NCBI GenBank assembly: GCA_024278595.1
Contig: JAJRSW010000109.1
Coordinates: 1-40,735, forward strand
Direction of reading: 5' to 3'
DNA: 40,735 bases
DNA from: Fidelibacterota bacterium
Lineage (GTDB): Bacteria; Fidelibacterota; UBA8477; JABMPR01
Shown: one piece after another, positions 17,549 through 27,656 of the stretch
Layout: every line of letters starts with the position of its first letter
How positions within the stretch are numbered: position 1 is the first letter of the stretch
Notes under the pieces: model-generated
The model's database searches: none
Seen by the model: the letters and a program-made list of their open reading frames with translations, nothing else
What the model was told of the DNA's origin: nothing
Made by a program: the position numbers and the translations under genes

Positions 17549-19777
17549 ATGAACATAGATAATAATCAAAATCGTAAAACCGACCACTCTGCTAATAAAA
17601 CCGACCGCTCTTCCAGTAAAAGTGATCGCGGATCAAGAAATCGTCGCCGTCCACCAAGGCAACCCAAAAACAGACCAGATTCTGGCAAACAACAGGGTGG
17701 TGATCCAAAACGTCATGCTTCCAAACCAGAAAAAAAATCAACAAATATTAAGATAACCCGTCCCGCTGAGGGCAATGAAAACTGGCAAAGAGGATTAAAG
17801 ACCACCTTGCTTTGGGTTGCCATTCTGGTCTCGGTATTTTTCTTTGCACAACTGTTAAATACTGATTCGCAACCGGTCAAGAAATTGGTCTATTCTGAAT
17901 ATCAGGTGTTACTGGAAGCGGGTAAGATCGAATCAGCTATTTTGATCAAAAATCAATTTCATGGCGTACTGAAACTACCTGAGACCGATGTGATCAATGG
18001 TGTGACTACGGAGTATACCAAATTCTGGGTAGTTCTATCACCGACCATTGATAGTGATATATTGGCAAAATGGGATGAAATGGGGATCACCTACGAATTT
18101 CAGGATGAGACCCGTGACTGGGTGGATTACCTGTTTCAGATCCTGCCCTGGTTCCTGATCATCTTTTTCTGGTTTTTCCTCATGCGTCGTATGCAATCAG
18201 GTGGGGGAACCAAAGGGATATTTTCTTTTGGTAAAAGTCGGGCCAAGATTATCGATAAAGAAAAACCACAGACCACCTTCAACGATGTCGCCGGCTGTGA
18301 AGAAGCCAAAGAAGAACTATTGGAGATCGTCCAATACCTGAAACATCCCGAACGTTTTCAAAAATTAGGGGGCAAGATTCCCAAGGGAGCCCTGCTGGTG
18401 GGACCTCCCGGTACTGGCAAAACACTGCTCGCCAGAGCTGTTGCCGGTGAAGCCTCTGTTCCTTTTTATAGTCTTAGCGGTGCGGATTTTGTTGAAATGT
18501 TCGTGGGCGTTGGCGCCAGTCGTGTTCGTGACCTGTTTGAGCAGAGTAAGAAGAACGCTCCTTGCATCATATTTATCGATGAGTTAGATGCGGTTGGCCG
18601 TCAACGCGGCGCAGGTCTCGGCGGCGGTCACGACGAGCGGGAGCAAACACTGAACGCGCTCCTGGTTGAGATGGATGGATTTGAGGCCACCGACAACATC
18701 ATTCTACTTGCGGCCACCAACCGTCCAGATGTGCTGGATTCCGCATTGCTGCGTCCCGGACGGTTTGACCGGCGCATCACGGTGGATAATCCTGACGTCC
18801 GTGGTCGAGAGGCCATTCTCAAGGTCCACTCGAAGGATATTCCCTTGGCCAAGAATGTTCAACTGGGTATTATCGCCAAGGGTACCCCCGGAATGTCCGG
18901 TGCTGATCTGGCGAATTTGATGAATGAAGCCGCCCTGCTGGCTGCCAAGCATCGGAAACAACGGGTAGCCATGATCGACATTGAGACTGCCAAAGATAAG
19001 GTCATGATGGGCACAGAGCGTCGCAGCATGGTGATCAATGAAAAAGAAAAACGGACCACAGCTGTACACGAGGCTGGTCACGCCCTGGTTGCCCGCCTGA
19101 CTGAAGGTGCTGATCCTGTTCATAAGGTCACCATCATTCCCCGCGGAAGTGCTTTGGGCCTAACCGCTCAATTGCCAGTGGATGATCGCTATAATTATTC
19201 GCGTGAACATATGGAAGGCATGTTAGCCATCCTCATGGGCGGTCGTGTTGCTGAAGAGGTCGTTTTGGATCAGATGACAACTGGTGCTGGCAATGATATT
19301 GAGCGGGCGACCTCGTTGGCTCGAAAAATGGTGACTGAATGGGGGATGAGTGATAAAATAGGTCCTCTGGCCTATGGCCAGAAGAAAGAAGAGATATTCA
19401 TTGGTCGTGACCTGGGAATGCATCGTGATTTCAGCGAAGACATGGCTAAAAAGATCGATGCTGAGGTGAAACTGGTCATTGATACGGCCTATAAAAAGGC
19501 CAAATTAATTGTCACAAAAAATAAAGCTAAACTCATCGAAATATCTGAAATCCTGCTTGACAAAGAAAGCATGGACGGACGTCAACTTGATGTAACCCTG
19601 GGTATCGAACCTCAAAAATCAAAACCAGATCATTCAGGCCCAAAATCACACCAGAATCGACCCAGATCCAGAAATCCACGCCGTAGGCAGGACAATCCAC
19701 GTCCGAAACCTGCTGCTGGATCCACTGAGTCTAAATCTGCGGGTGAAAAACCAGCTCCCAACCCCGCCAAAGAATAA
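17549..19777 (+). CDS. ftsH: ATP-dependent zinc metalloprotease FtsH with extended basic termini
   Basis: A 742-residue membrane-bound AAA+ protease, longer than the usual 610-660. Residues 1-82 are an Arg/Lys/Ser/Asn-rich tail. The first membrane helix is near 84-102, a periplasmic domain follows, and the second helix is near 193-212. Walker A GPPGTGKT is at 285-292, Walker B at FIDELDA, the second region of homology at NRPDVLD, and the zinc site HEAGH at 507-511. The C terminus has another Pro/Arg/Lys-rich tail of about 50 residues. FtsH degrades unassembled membrane proteins and short-lived regulators as a hexamer. AAAGGATTTAA precedes the ATG. Confidence 0.96.
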   Translation: MNIDNNQNRKTDHSANKTDRSSSKSDRGSRNRRRPPRQPKNRPDSGKQQGGDPKRHASKPEKKSTNIKITRPAEGNENWQRGLKTTLLWVAILVSVFFFAQLLNTDSQPVKKLVYSEYQVLLEAGKIESAILIKNQFHGVLKLPETDVINGVTTEYTKFWVVLSPTIDSDILAKWDEMGITYEFQDETRDWVDYLFQILPWFLIIFFWFFLMRRMQSGGGTKGIFSFGKSRAKIIDKEKPQTTFNDVAGCEEAKEELLEIVQYLKHPERFQKLGGKIPKGALLVGPPGTGKTLLARAVAGEASVPFYSLSGADFVEMFVGVGASRVRDLFEQSKKNAPCIIFIDELDAVGRQRGAGLGGGHDEREQTLNALLVEMDGFEATDNIILLAATNRPDVLDSALLRPGRFDRRITVDNPDVRGREAILKVHSKDIPLAKNVQLGIIAKGTPGMSGADLANLMNEAALLAAKHRKQRVAMIDIETAKDKVMMGTERRSMVINEKEKRTTAVHEAGHALVARLTEGADPVHKVTIIPRGSALGLTAQLPVDDRYNYSREHMEGMLAILMGGRVAEEVVLDQMTTGAGNDIERATSLARKMVTEWGMSDKIGPLAYGQKKEEIFIGRDLGMHRDFSEDMAKKIDAEVKLVIDTAYKKAKLIVTKNKAKLIEISEILLDKESMDGRQLDVTLGIEPQKSKPDHSGPKSHQNRPRSRNPRRRQDNPRPKPAAGSTESKSAGEKPAPNPAKE

Positions 19778-19800
19778 TTATCGACCAGCACCTTTTCCCC

Positions 19801-20673
19801 ATGAATGGTCAAGATTCAGAGCTAATGGAAAAAGGTGGACTTTGGTCGATCAAAGATCGGGAGTTACGTTTTAGCAAGCCCCTTGTAATGGGAATTCTAA
19901 ATGTGACTCCTGATTCATTTAGTGATGGGGGTAACTTTGCTACGACCTCCCAGGCGATCAAGCACGGCTACCGGCTCCTGAAGGACGGTGCTGATATCCT
20001 TGATATCGGTGGGGAGTCCACCAGACCTGGAGCACATCCCGTAGCGGCTGAAATCGAATTGTCTCGTGTTTTACCCATAGTCAGGGAATATTCGAACAAC
20101 ACGGATATCATCATATCGGTGGATACACAAAAAGCACAAATTGCAAAAGCTGCTCTGGAAGCCGGTGCTCATATCATCAATGATATATCTGCCGGGACCC
20201 ATGATGAAAAAATGCTCGAATTGATTGCTGCACAGCAGGCGGGCTATGTCATGCTGCATATGCAGGGAACGCCCAGCACCATGCAGCAGAATCCACATTA
20301 TACTGATGTCATTAAGGTAATTCGCAACTTTTTTGATCGTCGGCTGGAACAAGCTCTGACAAACGGTATCCGTAAGACGCAGATCGTCTTTGATCCGGGC
20401 CTTGGATTTGGGAAAACACTGGCAGATAATCTTACTATTCTGGCTCAGATGAACCAATTTCAATACCTGGGTCGTCCACTACTCCTGGGAGCCTCTCGGA
20501 AATCTTTTATCGGGTTGATCGATGGTTCAGATCCGGGGAATCGACTGGGGGGCTCCCTGGCAGCTGTTTTGAGCGCCTACCTGCAAGCTGTTGAGATCTA
20601 TCGTGTGCATGATGTTCTTGAAACCTGCCAAATGCTTAAACTCTTCAGTGCCATTCAAAAACATTCGGATTAA
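19801..20673 (+). CDS. folP: dihydropteroate synthase
   Basis: A 290-residue TIM-barrel enzyme of folate synthesis that joins p-aminobenzoate to dihydropterin pyrophosphate. It is the sulfonamide target. Signature motifs are MGILNVTPDSFSDGG at residues 30-44 and DILDIGGESTRPGA at 65-78. FDPGLGFGKT and LLGASRKSFIG follow near the C terminus. The ATG at 19801 has no clear ribosome binding site; an ATG at 19825 is possible. It lies between ftsH and cdaA. Confidence 0.95.
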   Translation: MNGQDSELMEKGGLWSIKDRELRFSKPLVMGILNVTPDSFSDGGNFATTSQAIKHGYRLLKDGADILDIGGESTRPGAHPVAAEIELSRVLPIVREYSNNTDIIISVDTQKAQIAKAALEAGAHIINDISAGTHDEKMLELIAAQQAGYVMLHMQGTPSTMQQNPHYTDVIKVIRNFFDRRLEQALTNGIRKTQIVFDPGLGFGKTLADNLTILAQMNQFQYLGRPLLLGASRKSFIGLIDGSDPGNRLGGSLAAVLSAYLQAVEIYRVHDVLETCQMLKLFSAIQKHSD

Positions 20674-20682
20674 ATTATTTCG

Positions 20683-21519
20683 ATGTCTGAAAAAAAGAAT
20701 ATTCTATTTTTGATCCTCGGCCTGCTGGTCACCAGTGTTACGCTCTATTTTTGGCGGTTCGAATTATTCTCCATCGCATTTCTCTCTGTGCGGGTTTACG
20801 ACCTGGTAGATATCCTGGCTGTCGCATTTGTATTATTCTCGCTGTATAAGGTATTCAAGGGTACCCGGGCAGCCCAATTACTTTCAGGGATCTTGATTCT
20901 GATCCTGCTATCGGTCATTGTAAGGTGGGCTGAACTGCATGGTATGTCCTGGCTGCTCTCAAATTTATCAACCGTCTGGGTGATTGCCGTAGTGATCCTG
21001 TTTCAACCTGAACTGCGCCGAATTCTAATTTACCTGGGGCAGAATCCCTTCGTGCGTTATCTCTTTAGGGTTAAAAATCTGGCTATGGTGGACGAGATCG
21101 TCGATTCGGTACTGACCTGTCAGGAACGTCGCTGGGGGATGCTTATCGTCATGGAGGGTGAAGTCGGTCTCAAACATATCAAAGAAAAAGCTGCTAACAT
21201 CAATGCCCGTGTATCAGCTGAATTATTGGTTTCGATCTTCAATCCCACCTCACCGCTACATGATGGGGCTGTCATCATCAGTCACGAAGTGATTGATTCG
21301 GCAAAATGTATCTTACCCCTGTCAGAAGAACCACACGGTGCCAGAATGAAACTGGGCACCAGACATCTGGCGGCATTGGGACTCTCAGAAGAAACTGACG
21401 CCCACATTTTAGTTGTTTCCGAAGAGACCGGTGTATTGTCACATGTCCATAATGGGATCATGAAACGCGGGCTGGACGAGATCCAATTGCGCAAGGTCCT
21501 GAATACCCTGATCATCTAA
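20683..21519 (+). CDS. cdaA: diadenylate cyclase CdaA
   Basis: A 278-residue membrane protein that makes c-di-AMP from two ATP. Three N-terminal membrane segments (about 7-24, 40-57 and 68-82) precede the DAC domain. The DGA motif lies at 194-196 within PLHDGAVIIS. The second motif, usually RHR, reads Arg227-His228-Leu229 here (GTRHLAA). The rest of the domain (NARVSAELL, VVSEETG) is normal. Adjacency to folP is common in this part of the bacterial tree. No regulator such as CdaR or GlmM is adjacent. The next gene starts 1 base after the stop. Confidence 0.9.
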   Translation: MSEKKNILFLILGLLVTSVTLYFWRFELFSIAFLSVRVYDLVDILAVAFVLFSLYKVFKGTRAAQLLSGILILILLSVIVRWAELHGMSWLLSNLSTVWVIAVVILFQPELRRILIYLGQNPFVRYLFRVKNLAMVDEIVDSVLTCQERRWGMLIVMEGEVGLKHIKEKAANINARVSAELLVSIFNPTSPLHDGAVIISHEVIDSAKCILPLSEEPHGARMKLGTRHLAALGLSEETDAHILVVSEETGVLSHVHNGIMKRGLDEIQLRKVLNTLII

Positions 21520-21520
21520 C

Positions 21521-24500
21521 ATGAACCAGCTTGTTCTATGGAGCATTCTGATCGGCTCCCTGACGGCTGCAGATCGACAGTCTGTTCCAGTGTCACAGGT
21601 GCGTGAACTTGCTCCTGGACAATTTCAATGGCAACTAACACTGCCTGATCAAGATCAGATCAGGATGACTGCTTCCGGATTGGGCTTTTCTGAATGGAAC
21701 ACCACCACTGATGAAAACGGGTTTCTGATACCAGTCTTATCGAAACTGGTTCATACTGCAAATGGTCCACCCGATATCCAGATCACTTCGGTCAACTATG
21801 AACTGCTGACAATACAGCATGCGCTCCATCCGGTCTTTGAGCGAGCCAAGGGGGCTGATATCCCAGGTGATTTTCAGCGAGAGCTATCACCTGCCCTGGT
21901 GGTGACAAAATTGATCCGAACTGAGGGTGACCATCAGCTATGGGCGGTCACTGTGAAAGGCGCCCAGTATGATAATGTTGCCCACGTCTGGAGACTTCCC
22001 ACCGATCTGATCATTCAAATAAATACGGATCTTAGCGGAGCAAGATCTCAAGCCAGTGATGACTTGTATATTAATCAGCTCGTAGCTACCCGATCAAATC
22101 GAATTAACACCTCTCAAACTGGTTTCGGTCAGGGCAAGCTGAAGCTCCTGACCCTGTCCGATGGGATTTATCGCATCTTCTTTGATTCACTTGAGACACT
22201 TCCAGGGTTCCCGGATGAGTCGATCCAGAGCGAATCCCTAAATCTGACACAGGGCGGGGAAGCCCAGCCTATCTTCGTTCACGATGGCGGTGATGGTGTA
22301 TTCAATAATTCTGACTATTTTGATTTTATCGGCCGTCAAAACTATTTCCAGGGCAGCAGTCAATACTTCGATCCTTTCTCCGATATCAATGTCTATTGGC
22401 TGAATTGGGGCGTTGAGAATGGGTTACGCTTTATTGAGGAATCCGGGGCTCTGGTTGATCCCGACCCAGTCCGACCAAACACCTTCTGGGATAGGGTCCA
22501 TATTGAAGAAGACCTCCTGTTCGATCGACTGGGGCAAGTTGATACCGACCTGCCTACCATTACTCGAGATCACTATTTTTGGCATTCGGTTAATTCCGGA
22601 CATACAGAGGAAGTCCAGTTCGATCTTGCCCACCCTTTTCGTGGATCCAGCGAAAATGTGCAGGTATCCATTGGTCTCCATGGACTCACCTATAGTGAAG
22701 AAACCGGGGAAACTGCAGGTCATACACTGTTTGCTTTTTTGAATGATATTTCCATCGGGGAAGGGACCTGGACCCAACAGGAAGAATATACACTCGTGTC
22801 CCCAACAGCCCTGAACCTGTCCCACAATATTCTTAGTGATGGCACCAATACACTGGCTCTATTTGCACCAGTAAGCACTGAACCAGGAAATTATGACCGG
22901 ATCGTTCTGAACTGGATCGAAATAGGATATGAACATTTATTGACCGCAGTAGACGATGCCCTGAGATTCAGGAAATCCTACATAAATCCATCCACTGATC
23001 TGGAATATGAGATCAAAGGATTTTCCTCACCAGACCTGGTTCTATACAAAGAGGGACTTTCCAGAATTACCGGTTACAACATTCGTGAAAGCTGGGACTC
23101 GGAACAAGCTGAATTCAGTCTCGTATTTCAGGACCGTGGTACTGATGCAACGCCAGATTACTGGACCTCCAGCGTAGATCGCCTCTTACAGCCAGTCAAA
23201 ACACTGGTTGATACCGTGGCAGATCTGCGCCAGCAGGATGGCGATCTCATCGTGATCTCCATTCCAGAATTTATGGATGGTCTGGATCAGTATCTGGATT
23301 TTAAAATGAGTGAAGGTTGGGATCCCATTGCCGTTTCAGTAGCCGATATATACGATGAATTCAACTATGGGATAAATTCTCCATTTGCCATCAAATCCTT
23401 TTTGAAATATGCTAACAACCACTGGATCTCAGCTCCTGAATACGTGGTAATCATCGGCGATGCCACTGCCAATCCACAACAGGTTAAACGTGATTCACGA
23501 CTCCGTCATATCCCCACTTTTTATATGCAGACCTATGGTTGGGGGGCTGCCGAGGCTGACTTCTGGTACTCACTCATCAATGGTGATGATTATCTGCCAG
23601 ACCTGCATATTGGTCGGATACCGTGCAGCGATACGGAAGACCTGGAAATATCACTGGCAAAATTGATCCATTACCCGGAAACCACCAACTTTGGCACCTG
23701 GCAGAATGAGTTGATCACTATCGCCGGCTTCGATACTACCTTTAAAATTCAGACGGGATCATTGTTGCGACACAGCATTCCGAAAGCCTACATGCCTTCT
23801 CGTATCTTTATTGACCGTGATTCGGAAGGTCAGATCTTCTGGGGTGATACTGATTCCCTGGTTGCTCAGTGGAATGCGGGTAAACTGCTGATCAATTTCC
23901 TGGGGCACGGGGGTGGTGCAGTATGGGCTGATCGATCACTTTTTGTACGAGATGATATTCAATACCTGGATCCTGATACCCCACCTGCATTTGTTACTAG
24001 CATGACCTGTTTTACCGCCTCATTCGCCCAGACACGAGGGCTGGGGGAGGTGGTTCTGACTGAATCCCCGGCCGGGGCCATCGGGTGGTTCGGTTCTTCA
24101 GGGGTTGGCTGGGTAATCAATGATTATCTTTTGATCCAACCCATGCTGCGCCATCTGATGGAAGATCACAGGCCAGTCGGGGAAGCCATCGATATTACCA
24201 GAATGGAATACTATTTACCTAACACTCATTGGGAGCAAGCTATTTCCATGCTCTTCCAATATAATTTTCTGGGTGATCCCACCACCAGGCTGGCTTTACC
24301 AGTGGCTGCTGATCTCCTAGTCTCACAAAAACCGATCTACACTCAAACTGATCAACTTGACTTGAGGTACACCGGAAGTGAGCCAGGAACCATCACATTA
24401 CTGCCGGTTGATGCAAATGGTCATCCCTGGTGGTCTGCCCCCCAAAGCTATGCGACGAGCAGCGTTCAACAATTTCTGCTCAACCAGGCGATTGCCGCTC

Positions 24501-26158
24501 CCAGTGGGGAAGGACGTACAATATTCTCATTTGATCGTGGCAACGAAACACCAGCACTTCAGGGTTATGTATCCTATTCAATCTCAGCCGATTGGTTCGA
24601 ACATGATCCACCCACTGCAGAGCTGCTTGAACTATCGAATATTATCCCGCTACAAGTGCAGTTTCATTCTCAAACAAGCATGGCTGACAGTCTGGTTGTG
24701 ATCTTTACCGGAGGTAATTCACAGCAAGTAGATATGTTGGTTGATCAGGGTTTGTGGACCCTCCCTGAAACATTCCGAATGACTGCCGGGAATTCAAATA
24801 CCTATTATTATTTTAAGGCCTTCCAGGCGGGTCAATACCAGCAGACCTCAGCCACATTTAGACTTTATCTACCTGTCGATATCTCATTGTCAGTCAATGG
24901 GATACAAGAATCTGTCTTAGGAAATAGAGTGGGATGGTTGTTAACTTATTCTTTGCAGGGTCTACCACAGGGAATAGCAACTCTGAAGCATGCGGAGACG
25001 GCTCCCGGATTCCATCAGTCCATCTCAAAACAGGTGCTGGTTAAAGAGGGGAATAACACATTATTCATTCCATCTTTCCTTGGGTCAGGTGAAGTAGGTA
25101 TAACAGATTCGCTTCTGATTGACCAGGACTCGAATTTAAGCGACAATGCTTTGCAAACCACACTGACACCCAGTTACTATCAGGTATTGCCTGATCTCGG
25201 GATCAGTTTTGACGGTGTTGCTGCAGATACGATCCCGTTATGGGCTGGGGGGTATCTGGTTTCCAGTGCTCCGGATTCGGGCTGGATCCGTGTGCAAGGG
25301 CATGCTCAGGAGATTGAGTCTCTGCCTGGTGTCAACCTCTTCCAGGATTCAATCGTTTATCAGATCGACACCTATACTCAGGAACCCAAGCTTGAGATTA
25401 GTTCCCCACGGTCCCTCTTTTTGAAGGATCCTGATCTCGCTCCCTGGCAGATCCTTAGCCATACTGCTTCATACTACCAGCTCCATGGTCAGGGATTGGT
25501 TGCCATGGGTGCCAAACAGAATACAACTGGACCACAGGTCTCCATGATGGTTGAAGGACAATTATTTTTTGATGGAGATTATATCCTTGAGAATTGTCGT
25601 CTAAATCTTCTGGCTGAGGATGAGAATGGTTTTTCGTGGAATAAACAGGATATCGAAGTGTTAGTTGACGGCTCACCGGTCACTGTGCAGTTAGGAGATA
25701 CGACCGCTACTGGGCGGATCATCAGTATCGTAGCCAACCTGGATCTATCCATCGGTGAGCATCAAATAGTTTACCGGGTTCGGGATGCTCTGGGTAATTG
25801 GTCCGCAACGGAAGAGGTCAGTGGAGTGGTTGCAGGTGAAGCCAAGGTCATCGATTACGGTAACTATCCCAACCCGTTTCAGGGTGAAACGCTGATCATT
25901 TATGAACTGACCCAACCTCTCAGAGATCTGGTGATTGAAATATTTACGGTCTCAGGATATAAACTAGATAGTATCGATGGTTTTAATGCGCGCGTTGGCA
26001 TACCGCTGGGGGCGATCGGCTTCCATGAAGTTCCCTGGAATGGTCGTGACAGGCATGAGAATTTTGTCGCCAATGGCATCTACTTTTACCGGATCAAAGG
26101 GGAGATCGATGGTAAAGTACTGGTGGGTCCAGTGGGGAAAATGGTCAAAAACCGATGA
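21521..26158 (+). CDS. porU: type IX secretion sortase, gingipain-like C25 peptidase PorU
   Basis: A 1545-residue exported protein with a short signal peptide (about residues 1-17). A long beta-rich N-terminal region is followed by a C25 cysteine peptidase domain near 575-925. Catalytic His796 lies in NFLGHGGG and Cys830 in TSMTCFTAS, with gingipain-like spacing. The C terminus carries a FlgD/T9SS type A sorting domain with YPNPF at 1449-1453 and ANGIYFYRI near 1523. In T9SS, PorU cleaves the sorting domain of cargo at the cell surface and attaches the protein to lipopolysaccharide; it keeps its own. The gene overlaps the PorV-like gene, its expected partner. It could instead be a secreted C25 protease cargo; length and the partner gene favour PorU. 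Confidence 0.82.
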   Translation: MNQLVLWSILIGSLTAADRQSVPVSQVRELAPGQFQWQLTLPDQDQIRMTASGLGFSEWNTTTDENGFLIPVLSKLVHTANGPPDIQITSVNYELLTIQHALHPVFERAKGADIPGDFQRELSPALVVTKLIRTEGDHQLWAVTVKGAQYDNVAHVWRLPTDLIIQINTDLSGARSQASDDLYINQLVATRSNRINTSQTGFGQGKLKLLTLSDGIYRIFFDSLETLPGFPDESIQSESLNLTQGGEAQPIFVHDGGDGVFNNSDYFDFIGRQNYFQGSSQYFDPFSDINVYWLNWGVENGLRFIEESGALVDPDPVRPNTFWDRVHIEEDLLFDRLGQVDTDLPTITRDHYFWHSVNSGHTEEVQFDLAHPFRGSSENVQVSIGLHGLTYSEETGETAGHTLFAFLNDISIGEGTWTQQEEYTLVSPTALNLSHNILSDGTNTLALFAPVSTEPGNYDRIVLNWIEIGYEHLLTAVDDALRFRKSYINPSTDLEYEIKGFSSPDLVLYKEGLSRITGYNIRESWDSEQAEFSLVFQDRGTDATPDYWTSSVDRLLQPVKTLVDTVADLRQQDGDLIVISIPEFMDGLDQYLDFKMSEGWDPIAVSVADIYDEFNYGINSPFAIKSFLKYANNHWISAPEYVVIIGDATANPQQVKRDSRLRHIPTFYMQTYGWGAAEADFWYSLINGDDYLPDLHIGRIPCSDTEDLEISLAKLIHYPETTNFGTWQNELITIAGFDTTFKIQTGSLLRHSIPKAYMPSRIFIDRDSEGQIFWGDTDSLVAQWNAGKLLINFLGHGGGAVWADRSLFVRDDIQYLDPDTPPAFVTSMTCFTASFAQTRGLGEVVLTESPAGAIGWFGSSGVGWVINDYLLIQPMLRHLMEDHRPVGEAIDITRMEYYLPNTHWEQAISMLFQYNFLGDPTTRLALPVAADLLVSQKPIYTQTDQLDLRYTGSEPGTITLLPVDANGHPWWSAPQSYATSSVQQFLLNQAIAAPSGEGRTIFSFDRGNETPALQGYVSYSISADWFEHDPPTAELLELSNIIPLQVQFHSQTSMADSLVVIFTGGNSQQVDMLVDQGLWTLPETFRMTAGNSNTYYYFKAFQAGQYQQTSATFRLYLPVDISLSVNGIQESVLGNRVGWLLTYSLQGLPQGIATLKHAETAPGFHQSISKQVLVKEGNNTLFIPSFLGSGEVGITDSLLIDQDSNLSDNALQTTLTPSYYQVLPDLGISFDGVAADTIPLWAGGYLVSSAPDSGWIRVQGHAQEIESLPGVNLFQDSIVYQIDTYTQEPKLEISSPRSLFLKDPDLAPWQILSHTASYYQLHGQGLVAMGAKQNTTGPQVSMMVEGQLFFDGDYILENCRLNLLAEDENGFSWNKQDIEVLVDGSPVTVQLGDTTATGRIISIVANLDLSIGEHQIVYRVRDALGNWSATEEVSGVVAGEAKVIDYGNYPNPFQGETLIIYELTQPLRDLVIEIFTVSGYKLDSIDGFNARVGIPLGAIGFHEVPWNGRDRHENFVANGIYFYRIKGEIDGKVLVGPVGKMVKNR

Positions 26159-27147
26159 TCCATGTCAAACACCTGATGCTGATTACTATTTTTGTGCTGA
26201 GGTCTGTTCAGGCCGGTGAGTATGCTGATGCTTTTCTCCTGGCGAGTCTGTATCCCCAGGCCCAATCGCTGGGGAACAGTACGGTGGCCTCAAATCTGGT
26301 CAATGGTCATGCCATGAATAATCCGGCTGGTTTTGGGCAAGCTCAATCTTCTCAGGTCAGCCTGGTCTATGAGCAATTCAGTGGCCTCTCGCAGAACTAT
26401 GGGCTGGAAGCCATCTATCCAGTGGGTGATCGGTATAAACTGGGTCTCACCTTGATCCATAACAGTATTGACGACCTGTATTACCGGCCAAACCTCTCAG
26501 GATTAGCCCCTCAATCAAGACGGGATTCAGTTCTTGCTTTGTCAGGCACCCATTTGGGGAGTATTCCATATCGTGAGGATGCTGTTTTTCTTTCAATGGC
26601 CCGCGAGTTTGAATTTGAATTAAATCTGGGCTGGAAATTTTTCAAGATTCCCTTCCGCATACCTCTCGGTATCTCGGTGAAATATTTGGATAAGTTGTTG
26701 GTTGAGAATCGTGGTCTTGGTTCGGGGATCGATCTGGGTGGGCAATTACATTTTAATTTGGCTAATATGAATGATATTCTCCTGAATACTCAATTTTCCA
26801 TGGGTCTGCTGATCAGTGATATCTTGAATACACCGGTTTATTGGGACACAGACCACCAGGACGCCATCAAACGCAACTGGTCCACTGGTTTCACCATCAC
26901 CCAGCGGTTGCCAAAATATTCGACCGAAATAACTTTATCTTCAGGTCGGCAAACTCGATTCGAAAAGGTCAGGCAATACGGGCTTGAGCTTAGGTTCGGG
27001 AAGCTGGTTTATATCCGTGGTGGACACGATGGATACAGCCCATCCTTTGGGCTTGGCATCGGCTTAAAAAAGTTTATTATTGGCTACACATTCAGCCAGC
27101 ATGAGCTGGCTGAAATACAAAAAGTGGGAATCACTTACCATCTCTGA
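26155..27147 (+). CDS. outer-membrane beta-barrel protein, PorV/PorQ-like
   Basis: A 330-residue protein with a signal peptide ending near VQA at residue 20, then alternating hydrophobic strands typical of a 14-strand FadL-type barrel. The early part has SLGNSTVASNLVNG and MNNPAGFGQ, which match the AMGNT...NPAGL pattern of the PorV/PorQ (UPF0164-like) family. PorV shuttles T9SS cargo to PorU. The ATG overlaps the porU stop (ATGA), which supports a joint function. The split between PorV and PorQ cannot be decided from sequence alone. Confidence 0.65.
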   Translation: MIHVKHLMLITIFVLRSVQAGEYADAFLLASLYPQAQSLGNSTVASNLVNGHAMNNPAGFGQAQSSQVSLVYEQFSGLSQNYGLEAIYPVGDRYKLGLTLIHNSIDDLYYRPNLSGLAPQSRRDSVLALSGTHLGSIPYREDAVFLSMAREFEFELNLGWKFFKIPFRIPLGISVKYLDKLLVENRGLGSGIDLGGQLHFNLANMNDILLNTQFSMGLLISDILNTPVYWDTDHQDAIKRNWSTGFTITQRLPKYSTEITLSSGRQTRFEKVRQYGLELRFGKLVYIRGGHDGYSPSFGLGIGLKKFIIGYTFSQHELAEIQKVGITYHL

Positions 27148-27176
27148 TGGTATCACTATTATTGAAGAGGTTTATT

Positions 27177-27653
27177 TTGTACAAACGACTAATCATGATC
27201 CTGACACTGCTGTTAATGGTGCAATTAACCTGGGGGCAAGCTTCTAATTCCCGGGGTACTGATCCAAGGTACATCATTGATCCAGAAACCGGTAAATTGA
27301 GCATGACCATCCGGGTCTGGGGTGAAGTAAAGAAACCGGGGATGACCATCGTTCCCAGTGATGCCGATCTGATCTCGCTGCTCAGTTATGTCGGCGGTCC
27401 CACTGACAAGGCAAAACTCAGCAATATCCAAATTATCCGCTACAACATAATTGAAGGTGAGGAGCGGATCGTATTTTCTGATCTGGAAGCCTTTCTAGAG
27501 ACGGGTGATGATAAATATATACCGGTGATCTATCCCAACGACACAGTCATAGTTAAGGGCACTGTCTGGAAAATTCTCAGTGCGGCCACACCCTATATCA
27601 ATTTGGGGGTAACTCTGATCAACGGCTATTATTTGTATACCAGGACCCAGTAA
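27177..27653 (+). CDS. small exported SLBB-domain protein
   Basis: About 158 residues. A signal peptide (MYKRLIMILTLLLMVQ...WGQA) is followed by an SLBB (beta-grasp) domain with VWGEVKKPGMTIVPSDADL and LLSYVGGPT, then a YPNDTVIVKG element and a hydrophobic C-terminal stretch. SLBB proteins usually belong to polysaccharide export channels, but the Wza-type export domain is missing. I chose TTG at 27177 because GAAGAGG lies 6 bases upstream; the ATG at 27147, overlapping the previous stop, would add 10 residues. Tight linkage to porU and the porV-like gene suggests a part in T9SS or surface polysaccharide attachment; this is inference. Confidence 0.7.
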   Translation: MYKRLIMILTLLLMVQLTWGQASNSRGTDPRYIIDPETGKLSMTIRVWGEVKKPGMTIVPSDADLISLLSYVGGPTDKAKLSNIQIIRYNIIEGEERIVFSDLEAFLETGDDKYIPVIYPNDTVIVKGTVWKILSAATPYINLGVTLINGYYLYTRTQ

Positions 27654-27656
27654 AGT

